A stretch of DNA of 8,874 nucleotides from Acidobacteriota bacterium (GCA_003223595.1 QHVR01000336.1:1-8874); one strand, 5' to 3'. Positions 1 through 5,802 are shown, numbered from the stretch's first letter. Numbers and translations are program-made. Notes: generated by a model from the letters alone, not told the origin.

Positions 1-43
1 TCAAATCCAAATCGTAAAGGTGTACGAAACCCTGCAAGAGATG

Positions 44-68
44 CCCACGTAGGCAGACCCCACGTAGG
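44..68. repeat. 10-bp direct repeat, 15-base period
   Basis: CCCACGTAGG occurs exactly at 44-53 and again at 59-68, so the copies start 15 bases apart. It lies about 75-95 bases upstream of the hydrolase start. Immediately after it, GGGAC (67-71) can pair with GTCCC (87-91), and GGACC (68-72) with GGTCC (82-86), giving competing small stem-loops. Two equally spaced copies could be an operator, but no regulator is encoded nearby, and the rest of 1-128 shows no gene I can support. Confidence 0.4.
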
Positions 69-128
69 GACCGGAACCATTGGTCCGTCCCGGAAAGCGG
101 AGCGAGCGCTCCCACGACGAACGCCATT

Positions 129-134
129 TAAAAT
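129..134 (+). promoter_or_regulatory. Candidate -10 element (TAAAAT) for leaderless hydrolase mRNA
   Basis: TAAAAT matches five of six positions of the TATAAT consensus and lies inside the only AT-rich patch before the hydrolase gene, an 11-base palindrome (CATTTAAAATG, 125-135). A start seven bases downstream would fall on the A of the ATG at 141. The six bases before the ATG are GCCCCC, with no Shine-Dalgarno sequence, which fits leaderless translation. No good -35 hexamer is visible at the expected distance. Confidence 0.35.
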
Positions 135-140
135 GCCCCC

Positions 141-833
141 ATGTCCCCCGACTCCAGTGAATTCGTAAACGAAACCGTCGATCCCCCGATCCGCGGATTC
201 CTCCACACCCCAGACACCCCAACCGCAGAGGTTCTAATCCTCACCCACGGTGCAGGAGGCAACGCCCAAGCGCCTCTGCTCCGCGCGCTGGCAGACGCTT
301 TTTCGAACGCTGGCATCACCGTGCTGCGCTGCAATCTGCCGTACCGCCAACTGCGTCCTTTCGGCCCGCCAGGACCAGGCGACGCCGCCCGCGATCGCGC
401 AGGCCTGAAAAACGCCGTGGCCGCGATGGCCTCCGCGATGAATGCGGGTGGGAATGCGTCTGCGCCAAGCCGAATCTACCTTGCCGGGCACTCCTACGGC
501 GGACGCCAATCCAGCATGCTCTGCGCCGAAGAGCCAGATTTAGTCGCAGGCCTGTTGCTGCTCTCTTATCCGCTCCATCCCCCGCGGAAGCCAGAACAGC
601 AGCGCACGCAACACCTCCCCGACCTGCACACCCGAACATTATTCGTTCAGGGCACGCGCGATCCCTTCGCCTCGATCCCCGAACTGCAGCAAGCGTTGAA
701 GATGATCCCCGCAAAAACAAAGCTCCTTCCTGTAGAAGGAGCCGGTCACGATCTAGGATTTAAAGGAAAAGCAACGCGAGCAGAACTGCCGCAGATAATA
801 CTAAGTGAATCTCAGCAACTCTTCGGCCGGTGA
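141..833 (+). CDS. Alpha/beta hydrolase, KANL3/Tex30-like or dienelactone hydrolase-like
   Basis: A 230-residue cytosolic alpha/beta-hydrolase with no signal peptide or membrane segment. The family landmarks occur in order: an oxyanion-hole HGAGG at residues 36-40, the nucleophile elbow GHSYGG with Ser118, a strand ending in GTRDPF that supplies acid Asp174, and GAGHDLGF with His203. The short length without a large cap domain and the HGAGG motif resemble the KANL3/Tex30-type hydrolases common in bacteria. The substrate cannot be told from sequence; an esterase or acyl-hydrolase activity is likely. The start is fixed: an in-frame TAA lies at 129-131, ATG 141 is the only upstream start, and the next in-frame Met is residue 96. 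No Shine-Dalgarno precedes it. The gene converges with the rhomboid gene and is separated from it by a 40-base gap filled by heptamer repeats. Confidence 0.88.
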   Translation: MSPDSSEFVNETVDPPIRGFLHTPDTPTAEVLILTHGAGGNAQAPLLRALADAFSNAGITVLRCNLPYRQLRPFGPPGPGDAARDRAGLKNAVAAMASAMNAGGNASAPSRIYLAGHSYGGRQSSMLCAEEPDLVAGLLLLSYPLHPPRKPEQQRTQHLPDLHTRTLFVQGTRDPFASIPELQQALKMIPAKTKLLPVEGAGHDLGFKGKATRAELPQIILSESQQLFGR

Positions 834-835
834 CT

Positions 836-870
836 TTGAAACTTGAAACTCGAAACCTGAAACTCGAAAC
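836..870. repeat. Five-unit heptanucleotide tandem repeat (YYGAAAC)
   Basis: Five uninterrupted 7-base units fill almost the whole gap between two convergent stop codons. The units are two TTGAAAC, two TCGAAAC and one CTGAAAC, so the last five bases are invariant and only the first two vary among pyrimidines. The array begins three bases after the hydrolase stop and ends three bases before the rhomboid stop. It is not a hairpin and has no T-run, so it is not a classical terminator. It resembles the array at 5097-5131 in unit length, copy number and consensus. Heptanucleotide arrays of this kind are known in cyanobacteria as STRR elements. Confidence 0.8.
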
Positions 871-873
871 TCC

Positions 874-1698
874 CTAATTCACCCACCCCGATTTCCCGCC
901 CCCATTCCCTTTGCGCGTCTGGTCCTCGGGCGGAACGTAGTTGCCGTGTTCATCAAAATGTACGTCCCGGTCATGCTGCCGCATGTAAACTTCAAACTTC
1001 TTTGCCGCCCGCCGCCGCTTCCATCGGTAATAGGAATTCCGCAGGCCGTAGTAGCGTTCTGAGAATCCAACATTGACCAGCGCGGCTTTCGGCCCCCGCC
1101 TCACATACAGATACCCAAAAAGCAATCCACCGAGATGCGCGACGTACGCAACGTTTCCCCCGCCGCCCATGGCAAAGGCCAGCGTGACCACGATCAGAAT
1201 GCCCACAAAGTACTTCGCCTTGATGGTGAAGGGGAATGGGATCATCATGATTTCGTTGTCCCCGAACAGCATCCCGAAGGCAATCAGAATGGCGAAGACG
1301 CCGCCAGAAGCCCCAATCGTTGGCCGGTACGGATTTCCCAAAAGATGGGAATAGGAAAGCGCCACCGTAGTCAGCGCGGCCCCAAAAACGCCCATGCAAA
1401 ACAGTTCCAGGAAGCGCCGGCTTCCCCATTGCTGCTCGATGGCGGCGCCGAACATCCACAATCCCAGCATGTTTCCGAACCAGTGCCAGAACTCGAAGTG
1501 AATCACTCCGTAAGTGAGCAGTTGCCAGATCCACCCGTGCTGCACTACCTGGATGGGTATCAAAGAGAAGTAGTCGCGCAGAATGGCGCCGAATGGGATT
1601 CGGAACACATCCAGCAGCAACACCAACAGGAACACCGCAGTGTTGATGCCGATCAACCAGCTCACCGCCTTGGTAAACGGCGGCAGGCTCAACGTCAT
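874..1698 (-). CDS. Rhomboid family intramembrane serine protease
   Basis: A polytopic membrane protein of 274 residues from the ATG at 1698. It carries the rhomboid signature. H67, H72 and N76 form the HxxxxHxxxN motif of the second helix. The catalytic GASGG places the nucleophile at Ser131. The partner His188 lies in an AHLGG motif in the last core helix. About six hydrophobic helices span residues 10-200, followed by a basic, soluble tail of roughly 70 residues with an RRGPKAALVN stretch and a glycine-rich end. Such tails occur in acidobacterial rhomboids (DUF6576-like, from memory). Family members cut transmembrane substrates within the membrane. A TTG at 1764 would add 22 polar residues; I prefer the ATG because the first hydrophobic helix then follows normally, though its ribosome site is weak. 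The gene lies 75 bases after the M28 stop on the same strand, so co-transcription is likely. Confidence 0.92.
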   Translation of the reverse strand: MTLSLPPFTKAVSWLIGINTAVFLLVLLLDVFRIPFGAILRDYFSLIPIQVVQHGWIWQLLTYGVIHFEFWHWFGNMLGLWMFGAAIEQQWGSRRFLELFCMGVFGAALTTVALSYSHLLGNPYRPTIGASGGVFAILIAFGMLFGDNEIMMIPFPFTIKAKYFVGILIVVTLAFAMGGGGNVAYVAHLGGLLFGYLYVRRGPKAALVNVGFSERYYGLRNSYYRWKRRRAAKKFEVYMRQHDRDVHFDEHGNYVPPEDQTRKGNGGGKSGWVN

Positions 1699-1773
1699 CG
1701 GTTCGCCCGTTCGTCTCACAAAGTATCCTCGAACCCCAATTCTACTCGCATCCTGCCCCGGCAACTTGCGGGC

Positions 1774-3165
1774 CTAGCGCTCCGGAGTGGGCACCACGGG
1801 CAGGCTCTTATGCCCCGCTTTGTCCGCCGCTCGCACCGCGAAAATGACGTTATCCTTCGAAATGTTCATGGTGGTCCGCGTCACGTTCCCCACGTGCTGC
1901 ACATGCTCCCATACCGGACTCGTAGTCGTCCTCCACAGCACCTCGTATCCAGTCGCCAGTCCTCCCGGGGAAGCGTCCCAGGTCAGCGTCGAATTGTTCT
2001 CCAGATCCTTGGTCAGCAGATGAACGTTTGCCGGAGGCGCCGGCGCAGCCGCCAGCGCTGCCAGCGTAGCGGCATTCAGGCGCGCCACTCGCGCGACGTA
2101 ATCGAAATCCACGAACTTCACCAGGTCGCCGTACTCGACTCCGTTTTCCGTCCTTATATTCTGATGCTGATGGTGAAAATCCTCGCGGTACTCGGTCAAT
2201 CGCACCGCGGCGAATCCCTGCTGGTTGAAGGAGGAATGATCTCCGCCGCGCAGATAGCGATCCTGCCGGAACACCATGGTGGGAATCATGCCGGTCTCAT
2301 ACGACCGGTCCACCTCAACGATGTACCGCGCCAGCTCCCGCGACGGTGAATCGCTCTCCCCACCCAAGCCCCGGATGCGCTTCAGGTCTTGATCGCTGGC
2401 CGCAGCCGGAATGCCCTCGGAAAATACTCGAACCATGGACCGATCCTGCTCCGCACCCTTATCGCCACCCACAATGTCATCATTGAGCACGGCTTCCACA
2501 TTCCAGCCCTGTTCCTTTGCCATACGCGCGAAGTGCCGGCTTCCGTTCAGTCCCTGTTCCTCTCCCGCGACGGTAAGGAAGATAATGGTGCCGGGAAATT
2601 TCAATTTGCTGAGTACGCGCGCGCACTCCAGGCTCACCGCCGTGCCGCTGCCATCGTCATTCGCCCCGGGCGCATCCCCATTCACGTCGAGCGTGTCGCT
2701 GTTGCGTGAATCATAATGCCCCGTGACCAGCACGATCCGCTTCGCGTTCTCCGGATCTGTTCCCTTCAGGACCGCATAAACATTGGTGATTCTGGTGGCC
2801 TTCGGAATCCGGTCCTTGGGAGCTTCCAGAAAGCTGTCCGTCTTTACTTCCAGGCAGCCGCCGCAATCTTTCGAATATTGTTCAAATTCCGACTTGATCC
2901 ACTCGCGCGCCGCCCCAATGCCGCGGCCCTTCCCAACGGATCCCGGATCCTGTGCCGAGAGCGTGAGCCGCGTGCCGAAGCCGACCAACTTCTCGATGTT
3001 CGCTTGGATCTTCTGCGCGGACACCTGCCGCAAAGCTCCTGCGATCTGGGGATCGTCCGCCATGCCCGGCGCGTTCTGACTCACGCCAACTTGCGCCATA
3101 GCCAGAAAAGATACAGTGATCGTGGCCAGCGCCTGCGGCGCCCACGCTGCGAATTTCGCCTTCAT
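1774..3165 (-). CDS. Secreted M28-family zinc metallopeptidase with C-terminal FN3-like domain
   Basis: A 463-residue exported co-catalytic zinc peptidase. Residues 1-30 form a signal peptide (MKAKF start, hydrophobic core, cut near VGVSQ). The M28 metal and catalytic residues appear in order: His150 in GHYDS, bridging Asp170 in GANDDGSG, general base and ligand Glu202/Glu203 in AGEEQGLNGS, Asp230 in NDDIVGG and His310 in DHSSF. Residues about 378-460 look like a fibronectin-III beta sandwich, starting at PPANVHLL and containing TLTWDASPGG and YEVLWRT. M28 enzymes of this shape are aminopeptidases or glutamate carboxypeptidase-like; the exact specificity is not visible. The chosen ATG at 3165 has GATGGGG about eight bases upstream. 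A GTG 29 codons earlier (3252) would bury the signal peptide, so I rejected it. It probably heads an operon with the rhomboid gene and shares a divergent promoter region with the LysW-like gene. Confidence 0.93.
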   Translation of the reverse strand: MKAKFAAWAPQALATITVSFLAMAQVGVSQNAPGMADDPQIAGALRQVSAQKIQANIEKLVGFGTRLTLSAQDPGSVGKGRGIGAAREWIKSEFEQYSKDCGGCLEVKTDSFLEAPKDRIPKATRITNVYAVLKGTDPENAKRIVLVTGHYDSRNSDTLDVNGDAPGANDDGSGTAVSLECARVLSKLKFPGTIIFLTVAGEEQGLNGSRHFARMAKEQGWNVEAVLNDDIVGGDKGAEQDRSMVRVFSEGIPAAASDQDLKRIRGLGGESDSPSRELARYIVEVDRSYETGMIPTMVFRQDRYLRGGDHSSFNQQGFAAVRLTEYREDFHHQHQNIRTENGVEYGDLVKFVDFDYVARVARLNAATLAALAAAPAPPANVHLLTKDLENNSTLTWDASPGGLATGYEVLWRTTTSPVWEHVQHVGNVTRTTMNISKDNVIFAVRAADKAGHKSLPVVPTPER

Positions 3166-3257
3166 TCTGGATACCCCATCGGGAAGATACGGTAGGGAGA
3201 CGAAAACTTCCACATCCTGCAAAAGCCCCATTTCTGGACCATGCGTGCCCACCCCCC

Positions 3258-3286
3258 TTGACCAACTGCCGGGGAGAATCTAAATA
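3258..3286 (+). promoter_or_regulatory. Candidate sigma70-like promoter for the LysW-like gene
   Basis: TTGACC at 3258-3263 matches five of six positions of the -35 consensus. An AT-rich block, TAAATATTAA, begins exactly 17 bases later (3281), with TCTAAA (3279-3284) as an alternative -10 reading. A transcript starting near 3293 would carry a short leader ending in the Shine-Dalgarno GGGAGG (3311-3316). The AT-rich block is near-palindromic and could also serve the divergent M28 gene. The -10 match is only fair. Confidence 0.5.
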
Positions 3287-3320
3287 TTAACAGGAGGCTC
3301 TAATAGGCACGGGAGGCTTT

Positions 3321-3524
3321 ATGGTGCTCTGTCCTGAATGCGAGAATCATTTGGACGTTGAAGAGGAGGAAGTCGACGAGGGCGAAGTGATCTCTTGCCC
3401 CGAGTGCGGCACCGACTTCGAAGTGGTCACCACAACTCCGCTGGAGTTAAAGGCGGTCGAAGAGGGTTACGAGGAAGACGACGACGAAGAAGAAGAGGAA
3501 AGCGAAAACGGTGATTACTCCTGA
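3321..3524 (+). CDS. LysW-like small acidic zinc-ribbon protein
   Basis: A 67-residue cytosolic protein. The first 45 residues match the LysW pattern: CPEC at 4-7, a glutamate-rich stretch with VDEGEVI, CPEC at 26-29, then FEVV and PLEL. The four cysteines should bind one zinc. In lysine or arginine biosynthesis, LysW carries the growing amino-acid intermediate on the gamma-carboxyl of its last glutamate in a conserved EDWGE tail. Here the tail is instead a long run of Glu and Asp (residues 51-61) ending SENGDYS, so the attachment residue is absent. The protein is also longer than the roughly 54 residues usual for LysW. No lysX/argX, lysZ or other pathway genes are in the window. It may be a LysW-derived protein with another role, for example acidic protein binding. 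GGGAGG four bases before the ATG supports the start. The next gene overlaps its last 14 bases. Confidence 0.82.
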   Translation: MVLCPECENHLDVEEEEVDEGEVISCPECGTDFEVVTTTPLELKAVEEGYEEDDDEEEEESENGDYS

Positions 3525-3939
3525 TCTCCGTTCTACATTGGCCAGACTCCCCCGGCTTGGGCTTTGCATCCTGGTTCTCCTCCCTGCGTTCACTTCTCCC
3601 GACAGATTGCTGGCCGCTCAGAAGTCCAAAGACAAGGACAAAGAGAAAGCCTACGCCCTGATCGTAGGAACAGTGTGGGGGCCAGACAACCGCCCCGTCT
3701 ACGGCGTTCCCGTGCTGATCCGCCGCGCCAAAGATAAAAAGCCGAAGTGGCAGGTCTATTCCGATCACCATGGAGAATTCGCCCAGCGCCTGCCTGCCGG
3801 AGAATCCGACTACATCCTTACCGCCGATCTGAAGCATGTCAAAACCGCCGATGGCAAGCCCTTGCATCTGGCTCAGGAAGTCAGGGTGCACATCTACGGC
3901 GAAGAACGCGAGGACACCGGCCTGCATCTAACGTATTGA
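3511..3939 (+). CDS. Secreted single-domain carboxypeptidase-regulatory-like protein
   Basis: A 142-residue exported protein of unknown role. After a polar N-terminus, residues 14-36 are hydrophobic and end in LLAAQ, a plausible signal peptide cut. A short Lys/Asp-rich linker (residues 38-46) follows. Residues about 49-130 read as one carboxypeptidase regulatory-like (transthyretin-type) beta-sandwich: IVGTVWGPDNRPVYGVPVLI, then YSDHHGEF and DYILTA. Such domains usually bind or present surfaces rather than catalyse. The GTG at 3511 overlaps the LysW-like gene by 14 bases, with GAGG 12 bases upstream, which suggests translational coupling. A TTG at 3538 is an alternative start and would still keep the hydrophobic segment. 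It is clearly related to the next gene in fold and in its charged linker. Confidence 0.72.
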   Translation: MITPDLRSTLARLPRLGLCILVLLPAFTSPDRLLAAQKSKDKDKEKAYALIVGTVWGPDNRPVYGVPVLIRRAKDKKPKWQVYSDHHGEFAQRLPAGESDYILTADLKHVKTADGKPLHLAQEVRVHIYGEEREDTGLHLTY

Positions 3940-4027
3940 GAGTGGACTCCCCTCGAATCGCGTTGAAGGCCCAGCTGGCAGGCAGGGTTTGCTCTTGTTC
4001 AGCATGAGACAATAGAGAGAGGGCAAT

Positions 4028-4399
4028 ATGCACACCCGCTCAGTGCTCAAAGCCGTCGCTTCTACTACCGCCATATTGCTGGTATTTTCCCTGGCCGCTT
4101 CCGCAGCCCCCGATAAGAAGGACAAGCAGGTCGGTCGCCTGTTGTTTGGCAAAGTGCTTGATCCTCAGGACAACCCCGTCCCTGACGCTGTGGTTTACGT
4201 CACCAACACCCGCACACGCGCGATAAAGACCTACATCGTCGGCAAGGACGGCAGCTACCGCTTTCCCGCTCTCTCCAGTGCCATCGACTACGAGGTCTAC
4301 GCCCAATTCGATGGCAAGAAGAGCGATACCAAGTCAGTCAGCCAGTTCGATGATCGCTCCCAGGTCTACGTGGTCCTCAAAGTCGACCCGCGTAAATAA
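4028..4399 (+). CDS. Secreted single-domain carboxypeptidase-regulatory-like protein (paralogue)
   Basis: A 123-residue exported protein. Residues 1-27 are a textbook signal peptide (MHTRSVLK, hydrophobic core, cut at ASA-A). A Lys/Asp-rich linker follows (PDKKDKQ, residues 28-34). Residues about 38-118 form one carboxypeptidase regulatory-like fold: LLFGKVLDPQDNPVPDAVVYV, then GKDGSYRFPAL and DYEVYAQFDG. The order of motifs and linker matches the preceding gene, so the two look like an old tandem duplication. No enzyme motif is visible; an extracytoplasmic binding or structural role is inferred. GAGGG four bases before the ATG is a good ribosome site. It is 88 bases after its paralogue and is followed directly by a perfect palindrome. 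Confidence 0.8.
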   Translation: MHTRSVLKAVASTTAILLVFSLAASAAPDKKDKQVGRLLFGKVLDPQDNPVPDAVVYVTNTRTRAIKTYIVGKDGSYRFPALSSAIDYEVYAQFDGKKSDTKSVSQFDDRSQVYVVLKVDPRK

Positions 4400-4404
4400 T
4401 CGTA

Positions 4405-4426
4405 GAGACGTTGCGTGCAACGTCTC
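4405..4426. repeat. Perfect palindrome, REP-like hairpin
   Basis: The arms GAGACGTTGC (4405-4414) and GCAACGTCTC (4417-4426) are exact reverse complements around a central GT, giving nine to ten pairs. It begins five bases after the stop codon of the upstream gene. No T-run follows on either strand, so a rho-independent terminator is unlikely in the classical sense. The core resembles palindromic units starting GTAGAGACG that recur in several bacterial genomes (from memory). It may protect the mRNA 3' end or be a scattered repeat. Confidence 0.75.
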
Positions 4427-4446
4427 AGGTTGCATACGTCCATTCG

Positions 4447-4471
4447 CCCGCAACTTTTCTCTCCCTGCGGG
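4447..4471 (+). other. Leader hairpin upstream of the VasI-like gene
   Basis: CCCGCA (4447-4452) pairs with TGCGGG (4466-4471) around a 13-base pyrimidine-rich loop. It lies 24 bases upstream of the ribosome site at 4495-4500. No T-run follows. It could be a leader stem in the transcript or the remains of a second repeat unit next to the palindrome at 4405-4426. Confidence 0.4.
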
Positions 4472-4505
4472 TTCAACATAGAAGAGTTTCACGAGGGAGG
4501 AAACT

Positions 4506-5090
4506 GTGAACTCATCCTCATCATTTGGCAATGCGCTCTTCACCCTGGCCGCCCTGTCCTTACTTTCTGCCGCTGCCTTGGCCCAGGGTGGCGCAATGAG
4601 CCCTTACCAGAACGAACGCGATGGGGTCAGCGCCGGCGGAAAATGGATGCAGTTCCAATCCGAAGACAAAATGAGCGGAGCCAAGCGCGTCCGCTTTGAA
4701 CTTCTGGCCGAGAATTACTTCCGCGAAGATCCCCAGTACAAACCCCGCATTGAACTCTTCTGCGAAGGCGGCAAGCTCAAACTCGCCGATTTCAATCCCG
4801 GAGTGAGATTGCCCCGTCCGAATCGCCCCGGTTTCTGGGGACAACCGCAACTCGAGGTCGAAGTCCGCATCGACGATTACCACAGCTCCAAGGGATGGAA
4901 TTGGGTCCGCGGTCACTTCCTTTCCATGGACAAAGGCACAACCCGCGGCATGATGGGTGCAGAACTGTTACGCATCGCGCTCCCCACGCGCAACGGCCGT
5001 GAGATCGCCGAATTCAGCCCCGCTGGCCTGGACGTAAGCGAAGTCCGCCGCGCCTGCGACTTAACTCCCAAAAAACCAAGCAAAGATTAA
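4506..5090 (+). CDS. Secreted protein with VasI/TagO-like pattern, function unknown
   Basis: A 194-residue exported protein with a signal peptide at residues 1-27 (hydrophobic core LFTLAALSLLSAAALA, cut near AQG). The mature part has RIELFCEGGKLKL with Cys86, then LEVEVRIDDY, a tryptophan-rich strand (WNWVRGHF), and a C-terminal block GAELLRIALPTRNG / IAEFSPAGL / RRACDL with Cys184. The two spaced cysteines, the strand order and the closing phrase 'F...GL...C' resemble the periplasmic VasI/TagO proteins associated with type VI secretion. No other type VI gene is in the window, so a general ligand- or wall-binding role is equally possible. The GTG start is supported by GGGAGG five bases upstream. 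The family call is a pattern-level guess; the secretion call is firm. Confidence 0.75.
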   Translation: MNSSSSFGNALFTLAALSLLSAAALAQGGAMSPYQNERDGVSAGGKWMQFQSEDKMSGAKRVRFELLAENYFREDPQYKPRIELFCEGGKLKLADFNPGVRLPRPNRPGFWGQPQLEVEVRIDDYHSSKGWNWVRGHFLSMDKGTTRGMMGAELLRIALPTRNGREIAEFSPAGLDVSEVRRACDLTPKKPSKD

Positions 5091-5096
5091 CCGTAC

Positions 5097-5131
5097 CTGA
5101 CCCCTAGTCCCTGACTCCCGACCCCTGACTC
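5097..5131. repeat. Five-unit heptanucleotide tandem repeat (CTGACYC)
   Basis: Five consecutive 7-base units start six bases after the stop of the upstream gene: two CTGACTC and one each of CTGACCC, CCGACCC and CTAGTCC. The period is exact across 35 bases. Further downstream, CCTGAAC (5187-5193) and TCGTAAC (5194-5200) look like decayed units of the same kind. Like the array at 836-870 it has exactly five units, lies just behind a gene end, and fits a common pattern with pyrimidine-rich first positions and GA in the middle. Confidence 0.75.
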
Positions 5132-5214
5132 TCAAGTATCCCATGCCTTTCGACAGACACTTGCCACCCCCGTCCTTAACTGGCACCCTGAACTCGTAAC
5201 CCACCGAGGTCCCA

Positions 5215-5802
5215 ATGGATAGCAGCACCATCACCGCGCTGGCGTTCCTCTTCTTCATTGGAGGCGTCCTGATCTATGCCGTCATTCTCTACAACGGCCT
5301 GGTCCGCCTCCGCAACGAGAACGACCGCGCCTGGGCCAATATCGACGTGCTCCTGAAGCAGCGGCACGACGAAATCCCCAACCTGGTCGAAACCGTAAAA
5401 GGCTACATGCAGCACGAACAGCAGACGCTGCTTGCCGTCACCCAGGCCCGGGCAGATTCAATGAACGCGGCCAGCGTCGGTCAAAAAGCCGTAGCCGAGT
5501 TGAAAATTGTCAGCGCTCTGCACAGCCTGTTCGCCGTGGCAGAAAATTATCCTCAACTCAAAGCCAACGAAAATTTCCTGAAGTTACAGAACCGCATCAC
5601 GGAATTGGAAGAGCGCATCGCCGACCGCCGCGAATTCTTCAATGATGACGTCAACACCTATAACACCCGCATCGGCCAGATCCCCGATGTCTTCGTCGCC
5701 AGCTTCATGAACCTGAAGCGCCGAGAGATGTTCAAAGTGTCAGAACAAGACCGCAGCCAGGTAGAAGTGAATTTTCACGATCAGGGCGCCACCCGAGCGT
5801 GA
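5215..5802 (+). CDS. LemA family membrane-anchored protein
   Basis: A 195-residue protein with one N-terminal membrane helix (residues about 7-28) and a long helical domain facing away from it. LemA landmarks are clear: YNGLVRLRNENDRAWANIDVLL, then RHDEIPNLVETVKGYM, QTLLAVTQAR, YPQLKANENF, the NRITELEERIADRREFFND helix and YNTRIGQIPD. Length is normal for the family. LemA proteins are coiled-coil membrane proteins of unsettled role, often encoded next to a TPM-domain or HtpX-type membrane peptidase. No such partner follows here within the window. GAGGT four bases before the ATG supports the start. The 124-base gap upstream carries heptamer repeats. Confidence 0.95.
   Translation: MDSSTITALAFLFFIGGVLIYAVILYNGLVRLRNENDRAWANIDVLLKQRHDEIPNLVETVKGYMQHEQQTLLAVTQARADSMNAASVGQKAVAELKIVSALHSLFAVAENYPQLKANENFLKLQNRITELEERIADRREFFNDDVNTYNTRIGQIPDVFVASFMNLKRREMFKVSEQDRSQVEVNFHDQGATRA

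Noticed and set aside
1..222. 73-codon minus-strand frame at the left edge
   Set aside because: It starts inside the hydrolase gene on the opposite strand, is rich in Gly, Arg and Ser, and has no recognisable motif.
316..720. 134-codon minus-strand frame
   Set aside because: It is a shadow of the alpha/beta hydrolase; Arg- and Ala-rich with no domain signal.
836..870. CRISPR array
   Set aside because: The units are 7 bases long with no spacers, so this is a simple tandem array.
992..1534. 180-codon minus-strand frame
   Set aside because: It is an out-of-frame reading of the rhomboid gene on the same strand, and the rhomboid frame holds all the catalytic residues.
1135..2349. 404-codon open frame on the plus strand
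   Set aside because: It is antisense to the rhomboid and M28 genes, which carry complete catalytic motifs. Its product is rich in Arg, His and Gln with no domain pattern, and no ribosome site precedes it.
2716..3195. 159-codon plus-strand frame
   Set aside because: It is antisense to the M28 gene and lacks a ribosome site or domain pattern.
3938..3951. GAGTGGACTC mini-palindrome after the first secreted-protein gene
   Set aside because: Only four pairs with a two-base loop; too weak to call a terminator.
4506..5090. Part of a type VI secretion locus
   Set aside because: Only one protein has a VasI-like pattern; no sheath, baseplate, VgrG or ClpV gene is present in the window.
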